64,000 bases of DNA from Jeotgalibacillus haloalkalitolerans (GTDB lineage: Bacteria > Bacillota > Bacilli > Bacillales > Jeotgalibacillaceae). The translations under genes and the position numbers were made by a program. Shown here piece after piece: positions 56,321-64,000 of this stretch (position 1 is its first letter; each line of letters starts with the position of its first letter). Location: NCBI RefSeq assembly GCF_034427455.1, contig NZ_JAXQNN010000001.1, positions 1-64,000 on the forward strand, given 5' to 3'. The notes below the pieces were generated by a model. The model searched no databases. It saw only the letters and a program-made list of their open reading frames with translations, and was not told the origin of the DNA.

Positions 56321-57895
56321 CTATCTCGAACTATTCGAAGTCTCTAACTCCTCATTCCAAACATAAAAATCATTCTTCCCATTGCGTTTAATCTTGTACA
56401 TTGCCTGGTCCGCTTTATAGATCAGTGTTTCAAGCTTTGTTCCATGATGCGGATAGCAGCTGATGCCGAGGCTGAATCTGATCTCAAGTGGTGTATTCTC
56501 AGCCCAGTAAGGTCTGTTTTCAAACTGCTTCATCAGCCTGAAGATTAATTGTTTAAATGCGGCTTCGTTTTCACATTGTAGATAAGCAAAAAATTCATCT
56601 CCGCCAACCCTTGCAGCGAGCCCCTGATCACCTACAGTTTCTTTCAGTACCTCACCAACATGCTTTAAATACTCATCCCCGGTCTGGTGACCAAATGTAT
56701 CATTGACCGATTTGAAATCATCAAGGTCGAGAATCAGCATAGCCGTTGTCTGCTGTCCTCTTAATGCTTTTGCCGCCTCCTCATAAAAGGCGCGGCGATT
56801 AGGCAGTCTGGTAAGTGGGTCATGATAGGCTAAAAAACGAATGGTTTCCTCTGCTTCTTTGTACATCTGAACATCTCTTAGGATACAGAGAATATAAAGA
56901 TTGTGCTCAACAAATACAAAATCCCCATCAATTAAAATGTACTTTTTCTCACCCTGTTCAGTCTGGATCCGTGACTCATACTGACTGATCCGCTCTCCCC
57001 GGTCAAACATATACTGAAACCGTGTAAGGGCACCTTCTTTTCTATCATCTGATAGATAGTCAGTGAATTGTTTTCCTTTAATACTTTGCTCGCCTAAAAG
57101 TGCCAGTGCAGCCGGATTTGCACTTTCAATCATCCCTTCCCGATCAATCAGTAAAATAGGAGACGGATTGATCTCATGGAGCGTAGAAAAGCGTTTATGA
57201 TACGACGCAAGAAAATCGAATTTTTTCATACCGTATGCTAATGCACCAATCCAGATAATACCCCCGTAAATATAAGGGTAGGGTGGCATCGTGCCTCTGA
57301 ATTCAAAAATGCCAAAAATAAAATTCCAGACCTGTACCAGAATAGCTACCACAATTAAAAGGCTGATAATCCTTTTTTGCTGAGGGGCTACGGCTTTTTT
57401 ACCAAGCTGATGGAGCATCCAGATGATAAAAAATGAGAGCGTCAGTCCAGCGCCCATTGTTGCAAGATATGCGGCATTGAAATCAGGATATATAAACAAT
57501 CCTTCACGCTCAAATGATGTACTGTTTGTAAAATTACTCTGAAAGATCAACGTAAGTGGAATAGGTAATGCAGGTATGTAAAGCACCCACGGATACAGAA
57601 ATGAAGGGAACTTCTCATACACGCCCGTTATTTTAATAATAAAATGAATCGACAAACACAAGATCAGCAGCCCTGCATTTCCAAACACATAAGTGATCAG
57701 AAATGGACTGTAGGAGAGATCAACCTGCTGGCGGATAAATTCTGTTGTAAACAGCACCCCGTAACAGGCAATATACGCGCTTAATAATAAATGCTCCGTA
57801 CGTCTGTGATTTCTCATCAGCACATCAGCTGCCATATAAAACATCATCGCAGCCGGAAGCAAATATAAAGCCATATAAATCAGCAATTCCCTCAT
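56321..57895 (-). CDS. membrane diguanylate cyclase with 7TM sensor, PAS and GGDEF
   Basis: 524 residues: seven or eight transmembrane helices (about 1-225), a PAS domain (about 240-355; NPSPILLIDREGMIESANPA) and a GGDEF domain (about 360-515; LTRLPNRRAFYEE, MLILDLDDFKSVNDTFGH, RVGGDEFFAYL). The active site is intact, so it should make cyclic-di-GMP. The inhibitory I-site RxxD normally found just before GGDEF is absent (GDQG at that place), so product inhibition is unlikely. Single-gene unit. Confidence 0.93.
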   Translation of the reverse strand: MRELLIYMALYLLPAAMMFYMAADVLMRNHRRTEHLLLSAYIACYGVLFTTEFIRQQVDLSYSPFLITYVFGNAGLLILCLSIHFIIKITGVYEKFPSFLYPWVLYIPALPIPLTLIFQSNFTNSTSFEREGLFIYPDFNAAYLATMGAGLTLSFFIIWMLHQLGKKAVAPQQKRIISLLIVVAILVQVWNFIFGIFEFRGTMPPYPYIYGGIIWIGALAYGMKKFDFLASYHKRFSTLHEINPSPILLIDREGMIESANPAALALLGEQSIKGKQFTDYLSDDRKEGALTRFQYMFDRGERISQYESRIQTEQGEKKYILIDGDFVFVEHNLYILCILRDVQMYKEAEETIRFLAYHDPLTRLPNRRAFYEEAAKALRGQQTTAMLILDLDDFKSVNDTFGHQTGDEYLKHVGEVLKETVGDQGLAARVGGDEFFAYLQCENEAAFKQLIFRLMKQFENRPYWAENTPLEIRFSLGISCYPHHGTKLETLIYKADQAMYKIKRNGKNDFYVWNEELETSNSSR

Positions 57896-58020
57896 CTCAT
57901 CACACCCTTTTGTGTGAAATAGGCCTAAGTGCCCCTTTTATACATATAAGTATCTCATATTCAAAGAAATTCAGCACGCTAAAGTTGTTTGAAAGTTTAA
58001 AAAACGATCATTTGGATGGG

Positions 58021-58130
58021 GTTCATGAGATTTGCTTATGTTCAGAAAATAACAGTGATGGTTCCGGAAATTACACAGGTGGTTCATGAGATTTTCATGC
58101 CGGTTCCTGAAATTGGACACAATGACCCAC
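58021..58130 (+). repeat. 21-bp-period array, five units (type B)
   Basis: GTTCNNGA(A/G)A-type cores start at 58021, 58040, 58061, 58082 and 58103; steps are 19, 21, 21 and 21 bp. The tail ATTGGACACAATGACCCAC faces the lctP terminator. A possible degraded unit lies near 57979. Closely related to the array at 61607. Confidence 0.7.
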
Positions 58131-58137
58131 TCCCATT

Positions 58138-58171
58138 TAAAAAAGCTGCCCGCATAAACCCCGGACAGCTC
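58138..58171 (-). terminator. lctP terminator
   Basis: On the minus strand AGCTGTCCG/CGGGCAGCT (one mismatch) is followed by TTTTTT. Confidence 0.8.
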
Positions 58172-58176
58172 TCCAT

Positions 58177-59820
58177 CTATAAAAGAATAAACCCGATCAC
58201 ACCTGCCATCGTCACATAAAACATCATCGGCACAAGCGTCATCCGGATAATCGTCCCTTCCTTACCGGTCAGATTCACAACGGATGCGGCGGCTACCACA
58301 TTCAGCACGCAAATCATATTTCCGGCATTCGCACCAAGCACCTGCAGCGCAAGGATGATCTGCGGATCAGCACCGATCTGATCGGCCACACTGAATTGAA
58401 ACAGTGAAAACATCATGCTGCTGAAGGTCGCACTGCCTGAAATAAATGAGCCGAGCGCACCGATAATCGGGGCAACGAGCGGCCAGTTGGTCCCTGCAGC
58501 GGCAGAGACGAAATCCGCCAGCTCAAGCGGCATGCTGAGCAGATCCGCGCCGTTCACACCTGAATTGATAAAAATCCGCACCATAGGAACAGCAGTCCCA
58601 AGCGCGATGGCAGTGCCGACCATTGTTTTTGCAGATTGACTGAATACACTGCCTACAGCCTTCACGCGCATACTGTGGAGCAGGGCCGTCAGCAGCACAG
58701 CGACTAAAAAGATCGTACCGGGTAGATAAAATGGTTCGAAAAATGTCGTAATTTCTGTTCCAAGAATATTACTCCAGCCAACCTGAACCTCACGCAGCCA
58801 TCCTTTTAGCGGCAGGGCGTCAATCCTCGTCAGTACAAGGAGTGAAGTGACGATCAGGTAAGGCAGCCATGCTTTCCAGAGCGGCATCCCGGCGCCGTTC
58901 ACAGCTTCAGCTTTTACCTGATCAGCCGCCGCAAAATCCCAAGCTTTTTTCGGTAAAAGGAATCCTTTTTTCGCAGCCGGTACGACAACCATCAGCCCGA
59001 CAAGTCCTCCGATAATAGACGGGAATTCAGGTCCGAGCAGCGTGGCGACTGTAAATGCCGGTACAGTAAACGCAAGCCCTGCAAAAATCGCAAACGGTGC
59101 GATCTGAAAGCCTTCCTTCCATGAACGGTTCTCGCCAAAAAAGCGGGTCAGCATGATCACTAAAATAAGCGGAATAAACGTCCCGATAAAGAGATCGATG
59201 AAAACTGCTGTGCTCGCGACCTCCTGCAAATACGGACCGATCGCAGCGCCGCCAAGTTCCTCCTGGACAACAGGCGCAAGTGAGCTTCCCTGATTCAGCC
59301 CCTGGTTCACCCCAACAATAATCGGTGTCCCAACTGCACCAAAAGAAACAGCAGAACTATCAGCAATCAAAGCAAGCGCAACAGCAGCAAGTGGCGGGAA
59401 GCCAAGCGCGACAAGGAGCGGCGCAGCAATCGCAGCCGGCGTCCCAAACCCGGCTGCTCCTTCAATAAAAGAACCGAACAGCCAGGCAATAATAATGAGC
59501 TGAACTCGGCGATCAGCCGTGATTTGTGTAAAACCGTTCCGGATCGAATCCATTGCGCCGCTTTTCTTCAGCGTGTTGAGTAAGAGGATGGCACCAAACA
59601 CAATCCACATAATCGAAACAGCGATGATCAGACCTTCGATGATCGCAGCAGAAATCTGAATCACAGACACCTGCCAGATAAAAAACGCCAGCAGCGCAGT
59701 CGCCGCAAGACTGATCGGCATCGCTTTTGTTGCAGGCAAACGGAGAATGACGAGAAACAAAAATACAGCTAAAACAGGGGTCAGAGCAGTCAGCATTTGC
59801 AAAAACGTCATCAGAATCAT
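58177..59820 (-). CDS. lctP: L-lactate permease (LctP/LldP family)
   Basis: 547-residue permease with about 13 transmembrane helices. Family signatures include [51 protein letters not shown] and [20 protein letters not shown]. Takes up lactate, possibly glycolate, with protons. Single gene; no lutABC or lactate dehydrogenase is next to it. Confidence 0.95.
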   Translation of the reverse strand: MILMTFLQMLTALTPVLAVFLFLVILRLPATKAMPISLAATALLAFFIWQVSVIQISAAIIEGLIIAVSIMWIVFGAILLLNTLKKSGAMDSIRNGFTQITADRRVQLIIIAWLFGSFIEGAAGFGTPAAIAAPLLVALGFPPLAAVALALIADSSAVSFGAVGTPIIVGVNQGLNQGSSLAPVVQEELGGAAIGPYLQEVASTAVFIDLFIGTFIPLILVIMLTRFFGENRSWKEGFQIAPFAIFAGLAFTVPAFTVATLLGPEFPSIIGGLVGLMVVVPAAKKGFLLPKKAWDFAAADQVKAEAVNGAGMPLWKAWLPYLIVTSLLVLTRIDALPLKGWLREVQVGWSNILGTEITTFFEPFYLPGTIFLVAVLLTALLHSMRVKAVGSVFSQSAKTMVGTAIALGTAVPMVRIFINSGVNGADLLSMPLELADFVSAAAGTNWPLVAPIIGALGSFISGSATFSSMMFSLFQFSVADQIGADPQIILALQVLGANAGNMICVLNVVAAASVVNLTGKEGTIIRMTLVPMMFYVTMAGVIGFILL

Positions 59821-59918
59821 CCTTATCGGGTTGTAAGATACTTTAAGTATAGCAGGTTTTTGGGAGAGAGAAGGGGTTATTTGTGAAGTTTTTCACAAAT
59901 ATTTGCGTGGTGGAGGGT

Positions 59919-60050
59919 GTTCGTAGAAAAAACGTGGTGGTTCAAAGAATAACGAGGCATGTTCGGAGAATAACATGCCTCGTTCGGAGAAAAACAAGGT
60001 ACGTTCAAAGAAAAAACATCGAGGTTCGCAGGATAGTGTTAAAAGACCTA
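59919..60050 (+). repeat. 21-bp-period array, six units (type A)
   Basis: Cores start at 59919, 59940, 59961, 59982, 60003 and 60024 (GTTCGTAGAA, GTTCAAAGAA, GTTCGGAGAA, GTTCGGAGAA, GTTCAAAGAA, GTTCGCAGGA), all 21 bp apart. The tail TAGTGTTAAAAGACCTA faces the 3' end of the leftward photolyase gene. Confidence 0.82.
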
Positions 60051-60081
60051 CCCCGCAACAAACTTCAGCTGCCCAAAACCA

Positions 60082-61518
60082 TCACTTCATCACACTCAAA
60101 AACCGCTCCTTATTCCGCTCGACCGACCCGAACAAATCCACAACCGGCGCCGGATAATGACGGCCAATGACAACGCCTGCCGCCTGCTGTCCCTCATAAT
60201 TCATCTCATAAGGCGCAAAGATTCTTGCCCCCGGCACTTTACGAAGCTCCGGCAGCCACGTCCGTAAATACTCACCTTTTGGATCGTAATCCCGCGCCTG
60301 CTTCACCACATTGAACGCCCTGAACTGAATCGCATCATTCCCGACACCCGCCTGATACAGCCAGTTCCCGTAATTACTCGACACATCATAATCAATCAGC
60401 AGCGATTCAAACCACGCAGCGCCGATCCGCCAGTCGAGTCCGAGATTCTTCGTCAGAAAGCTCGCCACGTTTTGTCTCGCACGGTTCGACATAAACCCGG
60501 TTGCACGCAGCTCCCGCATCGCAGCATCCACCAGCGGATATCCGGTCTTCCCGTTCATCCAGGCTGATTCAAGCTTCTCATCACGGTCCCACGGCGGCGT
60601 CCGGTCGCGCAGGCCGGATGCCGCAAACAAATTATCGCCGTAACGCCTGTGCACCAGGTGAAAATAATCCCGCCACAGCAGTTCAAAATACAGCCAGTAC
60701 GTAGAATCATTTTTCAAGCGCTCATCTTCATAGCGGCGTACCTCATCCATCACCATCCGGGGCGATAGACACCCATGCGCAAGCCACGGTGAGAGCTTTG
60801 ACGAATCATCCTCCTTCAGCATGCCATTCCGCGTTTCCTTATACACACGCAGCTGATCCGATTCAAAAAAGTAGTGCGCAATCCGCTTCAGTCCCGCGTT
60901 CATTCCGCCGCGAAAACGGAGCGGTCCGTCCAGCTCATCAAAACCAAGCGCAGATAAAGACGGGATCTCGCCTTCATCCAACTCCACACTTTTCGCGACA
61001 GCTGAAGGTTTTGAAAGGGGAGGACGCATCAGTACATCGTTCTTTTCAATCCGCTTTCTGAACTGCGAAAAGGTGTCCGGCACGCTGTACGAATCAAACG
61101 GTAAATCCTCCGGATCGTACAGATTATGTCCGTGATCAATTGACACTTTTGCCTGCAGCGCCTCACGCACCCGGCGCTCTGCCGTCTGCTCCTCGCTGCC
61201 GATTTCCTCATGCAGATACAGACACTTCACAAAATACTGCTCATTCAGCGCCCCGAAAACCTCCGCCGGATCCCCGGTGCGCACAAAAAGCGGGATGCCA
61301 AGCTTCTTCAATTCACTGCGCAGATCCTCCACACTCTCCCTGATAAACGCAGCCCGGAACTTCTCCATCTTCCGGAATCCATACGAAGTCTCCCTCATCA
61401 TCTCCGGATCAAATACATACACCCCCACAACCGGCAGCCCGCTTGCCACCGCGCGTCTCAGCGGCTGGTGATCAATCGTCCGCAGATCGTTTCTGAACCA
61501 TACAGCTGCAATATCCAT
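60082..61518 (-). CDS. phrB: deoxyribodipyrimidine photolyase
   Basis: 478-residue class I photolyase/cryptochrome. The N-terminal antenna-binding Rossmann domain (about 1-130; VWFRNDLRTIDHQPL) and the C-terminal FAD domain (about 190-470) carry ELLWRDYFHLV, TGYPLVDAAMRELRATGFMSNRARQNVASFL, and YGNWLYQAGVGNDA. Repairs UV-made pyrimidine dimers with blue light. Antenna cofactor (folate or deazaflavin) is not clear. Single-gene unit. Confidence 0.95.
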   Translation of the reverse strand: MDIAAVWFRNDLRTIDHQPLRRAVASGLPVVGVYVFDPEMMRETSYGFRKMEKFRAAFIRESVEDLRSELKKLGIPLFVRTGDPAEVFGALNEQYFVKCLYLHEEIGSEEQTAERRVREALQAKVSIDHGHNLYDPEDLPFDSYSVPDTFSQFRKRIEKNDVLMRPPLSKPSAVAKSVELDEGEIPSLSALGFDELDGPLRFRGGMNAGLKRIAHYFFESDQLRVYKETRNGMLKEDDSSKLSPWLAHGCLSPRMVMDEVRRYEDERLKNDSTYWLYFELLWRDYFHLVHRRYGDNLFAASGLRDRTPPWDRDEKLESAWMNGKTGYPLVDAAMRELRATGFMSNRARQNVASFLTKNLGLDWRIGAAWFESLLIDYDVSSNYGNWLYQAGVGNDAIQFRAFNVVKQARDYDPKGEYLRTWLPELRKVPGARIFAPYEMNYEGQQAAGVVIGRHYPAPVVDLFGSVERNKERFLSVMK

Positions 61519-61606
61519 TGGATTCGCTCCTTTTGATAAATGTGTTAGGGATATTGTAAAAGAATAGGAGGGTGGAAGGAAGTTTGGGTCGGCTGTGGCG
61601 GGAGTG

Positions 61607-61740
61607 GTTCCGGAGATTACTAGTGGTGTTCAGAAGATTACGTGGATGGTTCCTGAAATAACCACTGGTGTTCCGGAGATTACAACGGTCGTTCCGGACA
61701 TTTCCGCACCGGTCCCGGAGATAGGGTGCAAAGACCTATC
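61607..61740 (+). repeat. 21-bp-period array, six units (type B)
   Basis: Cores start at 61607, 61628, 61649, 61670, 61691 and 61712 (GTTCCGGAGATTAC and variants), all exactly 21 bp apart. The tail TAGGGTGCAAAGACCTATCC faces the terminator of the leftward gene at 61793. One frame reads as VPEIT heptads, but there is no convincing start or ribosome site. Confidence 0.82.
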
Positions 61741-61750
61741 CCCAACGCAC

Positions 61751-61783
61751 AAAAAAGCCCGGGACCCCAACCAAATCCCGGAC
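61751..61783 (-). terminator. terminator of the saccharopine-dehydrogenase-like gene
   Basis: On the minus strand GTCCGGGA/TCCCGGGC is followed by TTTTTTG. Confidence 0.85.
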
Positions 61784-61792
61784 TCAAAAACC

Positions 61793-62854
61793 CTACTCCA
61801 CAACCTCAAACTCCCCCGACCCCTCAAGCGACTCCACCAGCCCCGACCCAAAAAGCCCGGCCGGCGTAAAGCTTCCTGAAGGCAGATCGCGCCCGAGCAT
61901 CCGGCGCACGACTTCCAGTGAACCAAGTGCAGTCAGTGTGTAGGCGTTTGTCGTTTTGATCCGCACCGTTACCGTACTGCCATCCGCCGCTTTTGCTTCC
62001 CCGACAATATAGGACGGTGCATTCTCCCGTGCACGTTCATCCGGCCCTTTGGCGGAGCGGTCGACCCATTTCAGCAGCTGCTTCTGGACAGGCTTTGTGC
62101 CGAGCACCGGTGCGAAAAGGGACATGACGCGTGCGCCGCGGATCTGCGTTTCTGACAGCGGAATCCACGTCGTGATATTAGGAATTTTCGTTGTATAGTA
62201 CGCAGTCGAGACGTCACCCCACGGAATCGCTGTGACCGGCTGCTGCCCCTTGCCGAAGTCGAGCGTCCGCTTTTTCGTGCCCATTGGAAACGGAACAATC
62301 TTCCCGTCCTTCCGCTCAGCGCTGCCACCGGAAAGTCCCTCAATCATCGTTTTCGTTGTGCCGGGTGACATGCCTGCTAAAAAGGAAAATCCGAGTGAAA
62401 GTGAGACTGCGTTTGGCATGAGCTCCTTCAGCTTATGTGCGGTGCAGTCAGTCGGGATCACGTCAAACCCGACGCCCGGGCACAGTACGATCCCTTTATC
62501 AGCAGCGCGCTTTGACATTTCAGGAGCATGAATCATTTCAAATACGTCGATTTCCCCCGTGATATCAAGGTAGTGCGTGCCTGCAGCAAGACAGCCTTCG
62601 ACCATCTGCCGGCTTGTCTTTGAAAAGGGGCCCGCGCAGTGTAAGACGAGTTCCATTCCTGCAAGCTTTTCGGCAACCGTTCCAGGGTCATCAAGTGAGA
62701 ACACGCTTGACTCAAGTCCAAGTTCACCTGCAAGCCTGCTGATCGCCTCTTCGTTTCGTCCGGCAAGCACCGGGGTCATGCCGTCTTTTACTGCCTGACG
62801 CGCAATCAGCTCGCCGGTGTAGCCATTTGCTCCGTAGATCATCCATGCTGACAT
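61793..62854 (-). CDS. saccharopine dehydrogenase-like NAD(P)-binding protein
   Basis: 353-residue oxidoreductase with an N-terminal Rossmann motif YGANGYTGELIARQAV (about 8-23), LVLHCAGPFSKTSRQMVEGCL and HYLDITGEIDVFE, typical of saccharopine-dehydrogenase-like and trans-acting enoyl reductase families. The C-terminal half is less conserved. The substrate is unknown; lipid or short-chain intermediates are used by relatives. Single-gene unit with its own terminator. Confidence 0.88.
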   Translation of the reverse strand: MSAWMIYGANGYTGELIARQAVKDGMTPVLAGRNEEAISRLAGELGLESSVFSLDDPGTVAEKLAGMELVLHCAGPFSKTSRQMVEGCLAAGTHYLDITGEIDVFEMIHAPEMSKRAADKGIVLCPGVGFDVIPTDCTAHKLKELMPNAVSLSLGFSFLAGMSPGTTKTMIEGLSGGSAERKDGKIVPFPMGTKKRTLDFGKGQQPVTAIPWGDVSTAYYTTKIPNITTWIPLSETQIRGARVMSLFAPVLGTKPVQKQLLKWVDRSAKGPDERARENAPSYIVGEAKAADGSTVTVRIKTTNAYTLTALGSLEVVRRMLGRDLPSGSFTPAGLFGSGLVESLEGSGEFEVVE

Positions 62855-63011
62855 ACTGATTCATCCTTTCAGTCATTGAATTGTAGATAAGTATAGCAAA
62901 CATTTCCTTTTCAAAGCCGTCACAAAGATAGTTGAAATATGCAACTAAATCCCTTTTCGCGCCTGAAATGGCTTACAATAGGGTTACATCAAGAGTTTAC
63001 TGGAGGTTCAT

Positions 63012-63875
63012 ATGATTAAAATAATGGCTGATTCGACGTGTGATCTGTCAAACGAGGTACTTGAAAAGTACGACATCAGCACGGCGCCACTGAAAATTAA
63101 CATTGACGGCAATTCCTATAAAGATAAAGTTGAAATCGATCCGGAGACATTTTTCAGAATGCTTGAGGATCTCTCGGATTTTCCGACAACCGGTGCACCG
63201 AGCCCTGCTGAGTACCTGTCGATTATGGAGGAAGCGGTTGAATCGGGTCATACGCATATTTTATGTATCTGTATGTCGAGCGGAACGAGCGGCTCCTATC
63301 AATCTGCTGAGCTTGCAAAAGACTACTTTTACGAGGAGCACCCGACCTCACCTGTGCATATTCAGATCATAGATTCAAAATGTATGAGTCACGGGAGCGG
63401 CTGGCTTCTTTTGAAAAGCGCGCTGCTGCGTGAAAGAGGCGCCTCATTTGAAGAGATCGTCGGCTTTAACGAACAGTATAAAACAAACGTGAAGCACTTT
63501 TTGTCAGTTGATGACCTGAACCACCTCATTAAAAGCGGACGGATCTCAAACGCGAGTGCAATGGTCGGCAAATTGCTCATGCTGAAGCCAGTTATGACGA
63601 TGAAGGACGGTAAGGGAGCGGTTGTTGCAAAAGAGCGCGGCCGTAAAAAGGTACTGAAGCATTACGTTGAGGAATTTAAAAAGCGGTATGACCCGGAGCA
63701 GACGGAATTTGTCATCATCGGTTATACGACAGATGCTTCTGTTGCAGAAAGCTTAAAGGTAAAAATGCAGGAGGAGACCGACTTTGCAGGCGAGATCTTC
63801 GTCATGCAGATGGGCGTTGCAGTCGGTACCCATGTTGGACCGGGCGGCATCTCGATGTTTTTTATGGAAAAATAA
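63012..63875 (+). CDS. DegV family fatty-acid-binding protein
   Basis: 287-residue DegV protein: an N-terminal domain with MADSTCDLSNEVLEKYDIS and FPTTGAPSPAEYL, the lipid-binding SSGTSGSYQSAEL loop, VDDLNHLIKSGRISNASAMVG, and the C-terminal HVGPGGISMFFM. DegV/FakB proteins bind a fatty acid and present it to the kinase FakA for phosphorylation. Several paralogues per genome are usual, so the specific name is left open. An AC-TGGAGG site precedes ATG 63012. Confidence 0.94.
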   Translation: MIKIMADSTCDLSNEVLEKYDISTAPLKINIDGNSYKDKVEIDPETFFRMLEDLSDFPTTGAPSPAEYLSIMEEAVESGHTHILCICMSSGTSGSYQSAELAKDYFYEEHPTSPVHIQIIDSKCMSHGSGWLLLKSALLRERGASFEEIVGFNEQYKTNVKHFLSVDDLNHLIKSGRISNASAMVGKLLMLKPVMTMKDGKGAVVAKERGRKKVLKHYVEEFKKRYDPEQTEFVIIGYTTDASVAESLKVKMQEETDFAGEIFVMQMGVAVGTHVGPGGISMFFMEK

Positions 63876-63901
63876 GATTCAGAAAATGTACAAAATTATG
63901 A

Positions 63902-63958
63902 AACCTCCGGGAGATTCTATTCGTAAAACGAAGTAGACGAAACCCCCGGAGGTTATTT
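63902..63958 (+). promoter_or_regulatory. hairpin that includes a Shine-Dalgarno sequence
   Basis: Arms AACCTCCGGG (63902-63911) and CCCGGAGGTT (63945-63954) are complementary, with an inner TTCGT/ACGAA stem. The right arm contains GGAGG (63948-63952) eight bases before ATG 63961. It could be the DegV terminator (ATTTTT follows) or a translational switch for the next gene, or both. Confidence 0.55.
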
Positions 63959-63960
63959 TT

Positions 63961-64000
63961 ATGCTCAATAAAATTCGCAATATCGATGCAGATACAGTCA
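63961..64000 (+). CDS. start of an unidentified gene (cut by window end)
   Basis: ATG 63961 follows GGAGG with an 8-bp spacer and is open for 13 codons (MLNKIRNIDADTV) to the window edge. Too short to identify; could be a false start if the upstream hairpin is only a terminator. Confidence 0.4.
   Translation, partial: MLNKIRNIDADTV

Noticed and set aside
61595-61879. Secreted or structural VPEIT heptad-repeat protein
   Set aside because: GTG start lacks a convincing ribosome site, the frame runs antisense through a terminator into the neighbouring gene, and the sister arrays contain stops.

Overview
This window is the replication origin region of a spore-forming Bacillales (Firmicutes) chromosome. 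The gene order is close to that of Bacillus subtilis: gyrA, gyrB, remB, recF, yaaA, dnaN and dnaA run left from the origin, and rpmH, rnpA, yidC, jag, mnmE, mnmG, rsmG, noc, parA and parB run right. Beyond these come yyaC, ychF, rpsF-ssb-rpsR, yybS-gdpP-rplI-dnaC, purA, tRNAs, walRKHIJ, htrA and yyzF. Sporulation-linked genes (yyaC, spoIIIJ/yidC, noc) point to an endospore former. A Jeotgalibacillus or Planococcaceae-like relative is my guess and is not proven by the sequence.

Layout. 1-60 is the 5' end of a 16S rRNA gene reading left, with two promoters. 0.46-3.3 kb is a complete sigY-yxlCDEFG operon (ECF sigma factor, small membrane regulators, ABC exporter). 3.7-4.8 kb is an HD-GYP protein whose HD pair is TD. 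4.9-13.9 kb is the gyrase/recF/dnaN/dnaA block. oriC is bipartite: DnaA boxes upstream of dnaA (14.03-14.26 kb), and the unwinding side in the dnaA-dnaN gap (12.40-12.55 kb) with AT-rich DNA, DnaA-trios and DnaA boxes. 14.7-27.7 kb holds rpmH to yyzM, including the segregation genes. 27.9-40 kb holds translation, c-di-AMP, helicase and purine genes plus a chemoreceptor. 40-43 kb has an RsbR-like STAS protein, a YitT protein and a K+ channel, all leftward, followed by three tRNAs. 43.8-51.3 kb is an M23 peptidase and the WalRK cell-wall regulon. 51.6-64 kb is more accessory: TlpA pair, glutaminase, HtrA, YyzF, diguanylate cyclase, lactate permease, photolyase, saccharopine-dehydrogenase-like protein and DegV.

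Chromosome-organisation sites fit the encoded proteins: a perfect parS inside walK, a perfect Noc-binding site upstream of walR, a near-perfect one inside parA, and DnaA-box clusters upstream of mnmE and around the end of yyzF.

The most unusual content is intergenic. At least eleven gaps carry arrays of degenerate repeats with a strict 21-bp period (two helical turns). Five arrays have exactly six units with every start 21 bp apart, and a sixth has six units with a single 22-bp step. Several end in a conserved tail that faces a neighbouring transcription terminator. I know of no described element of this kind. A second family of about 130-bp GC-rich elements occurs singly (with 15-bp terminal inverted repeats) or as inverted pairs in three gaps. 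A third family of about 120 bp occurs twice plus a fragment.
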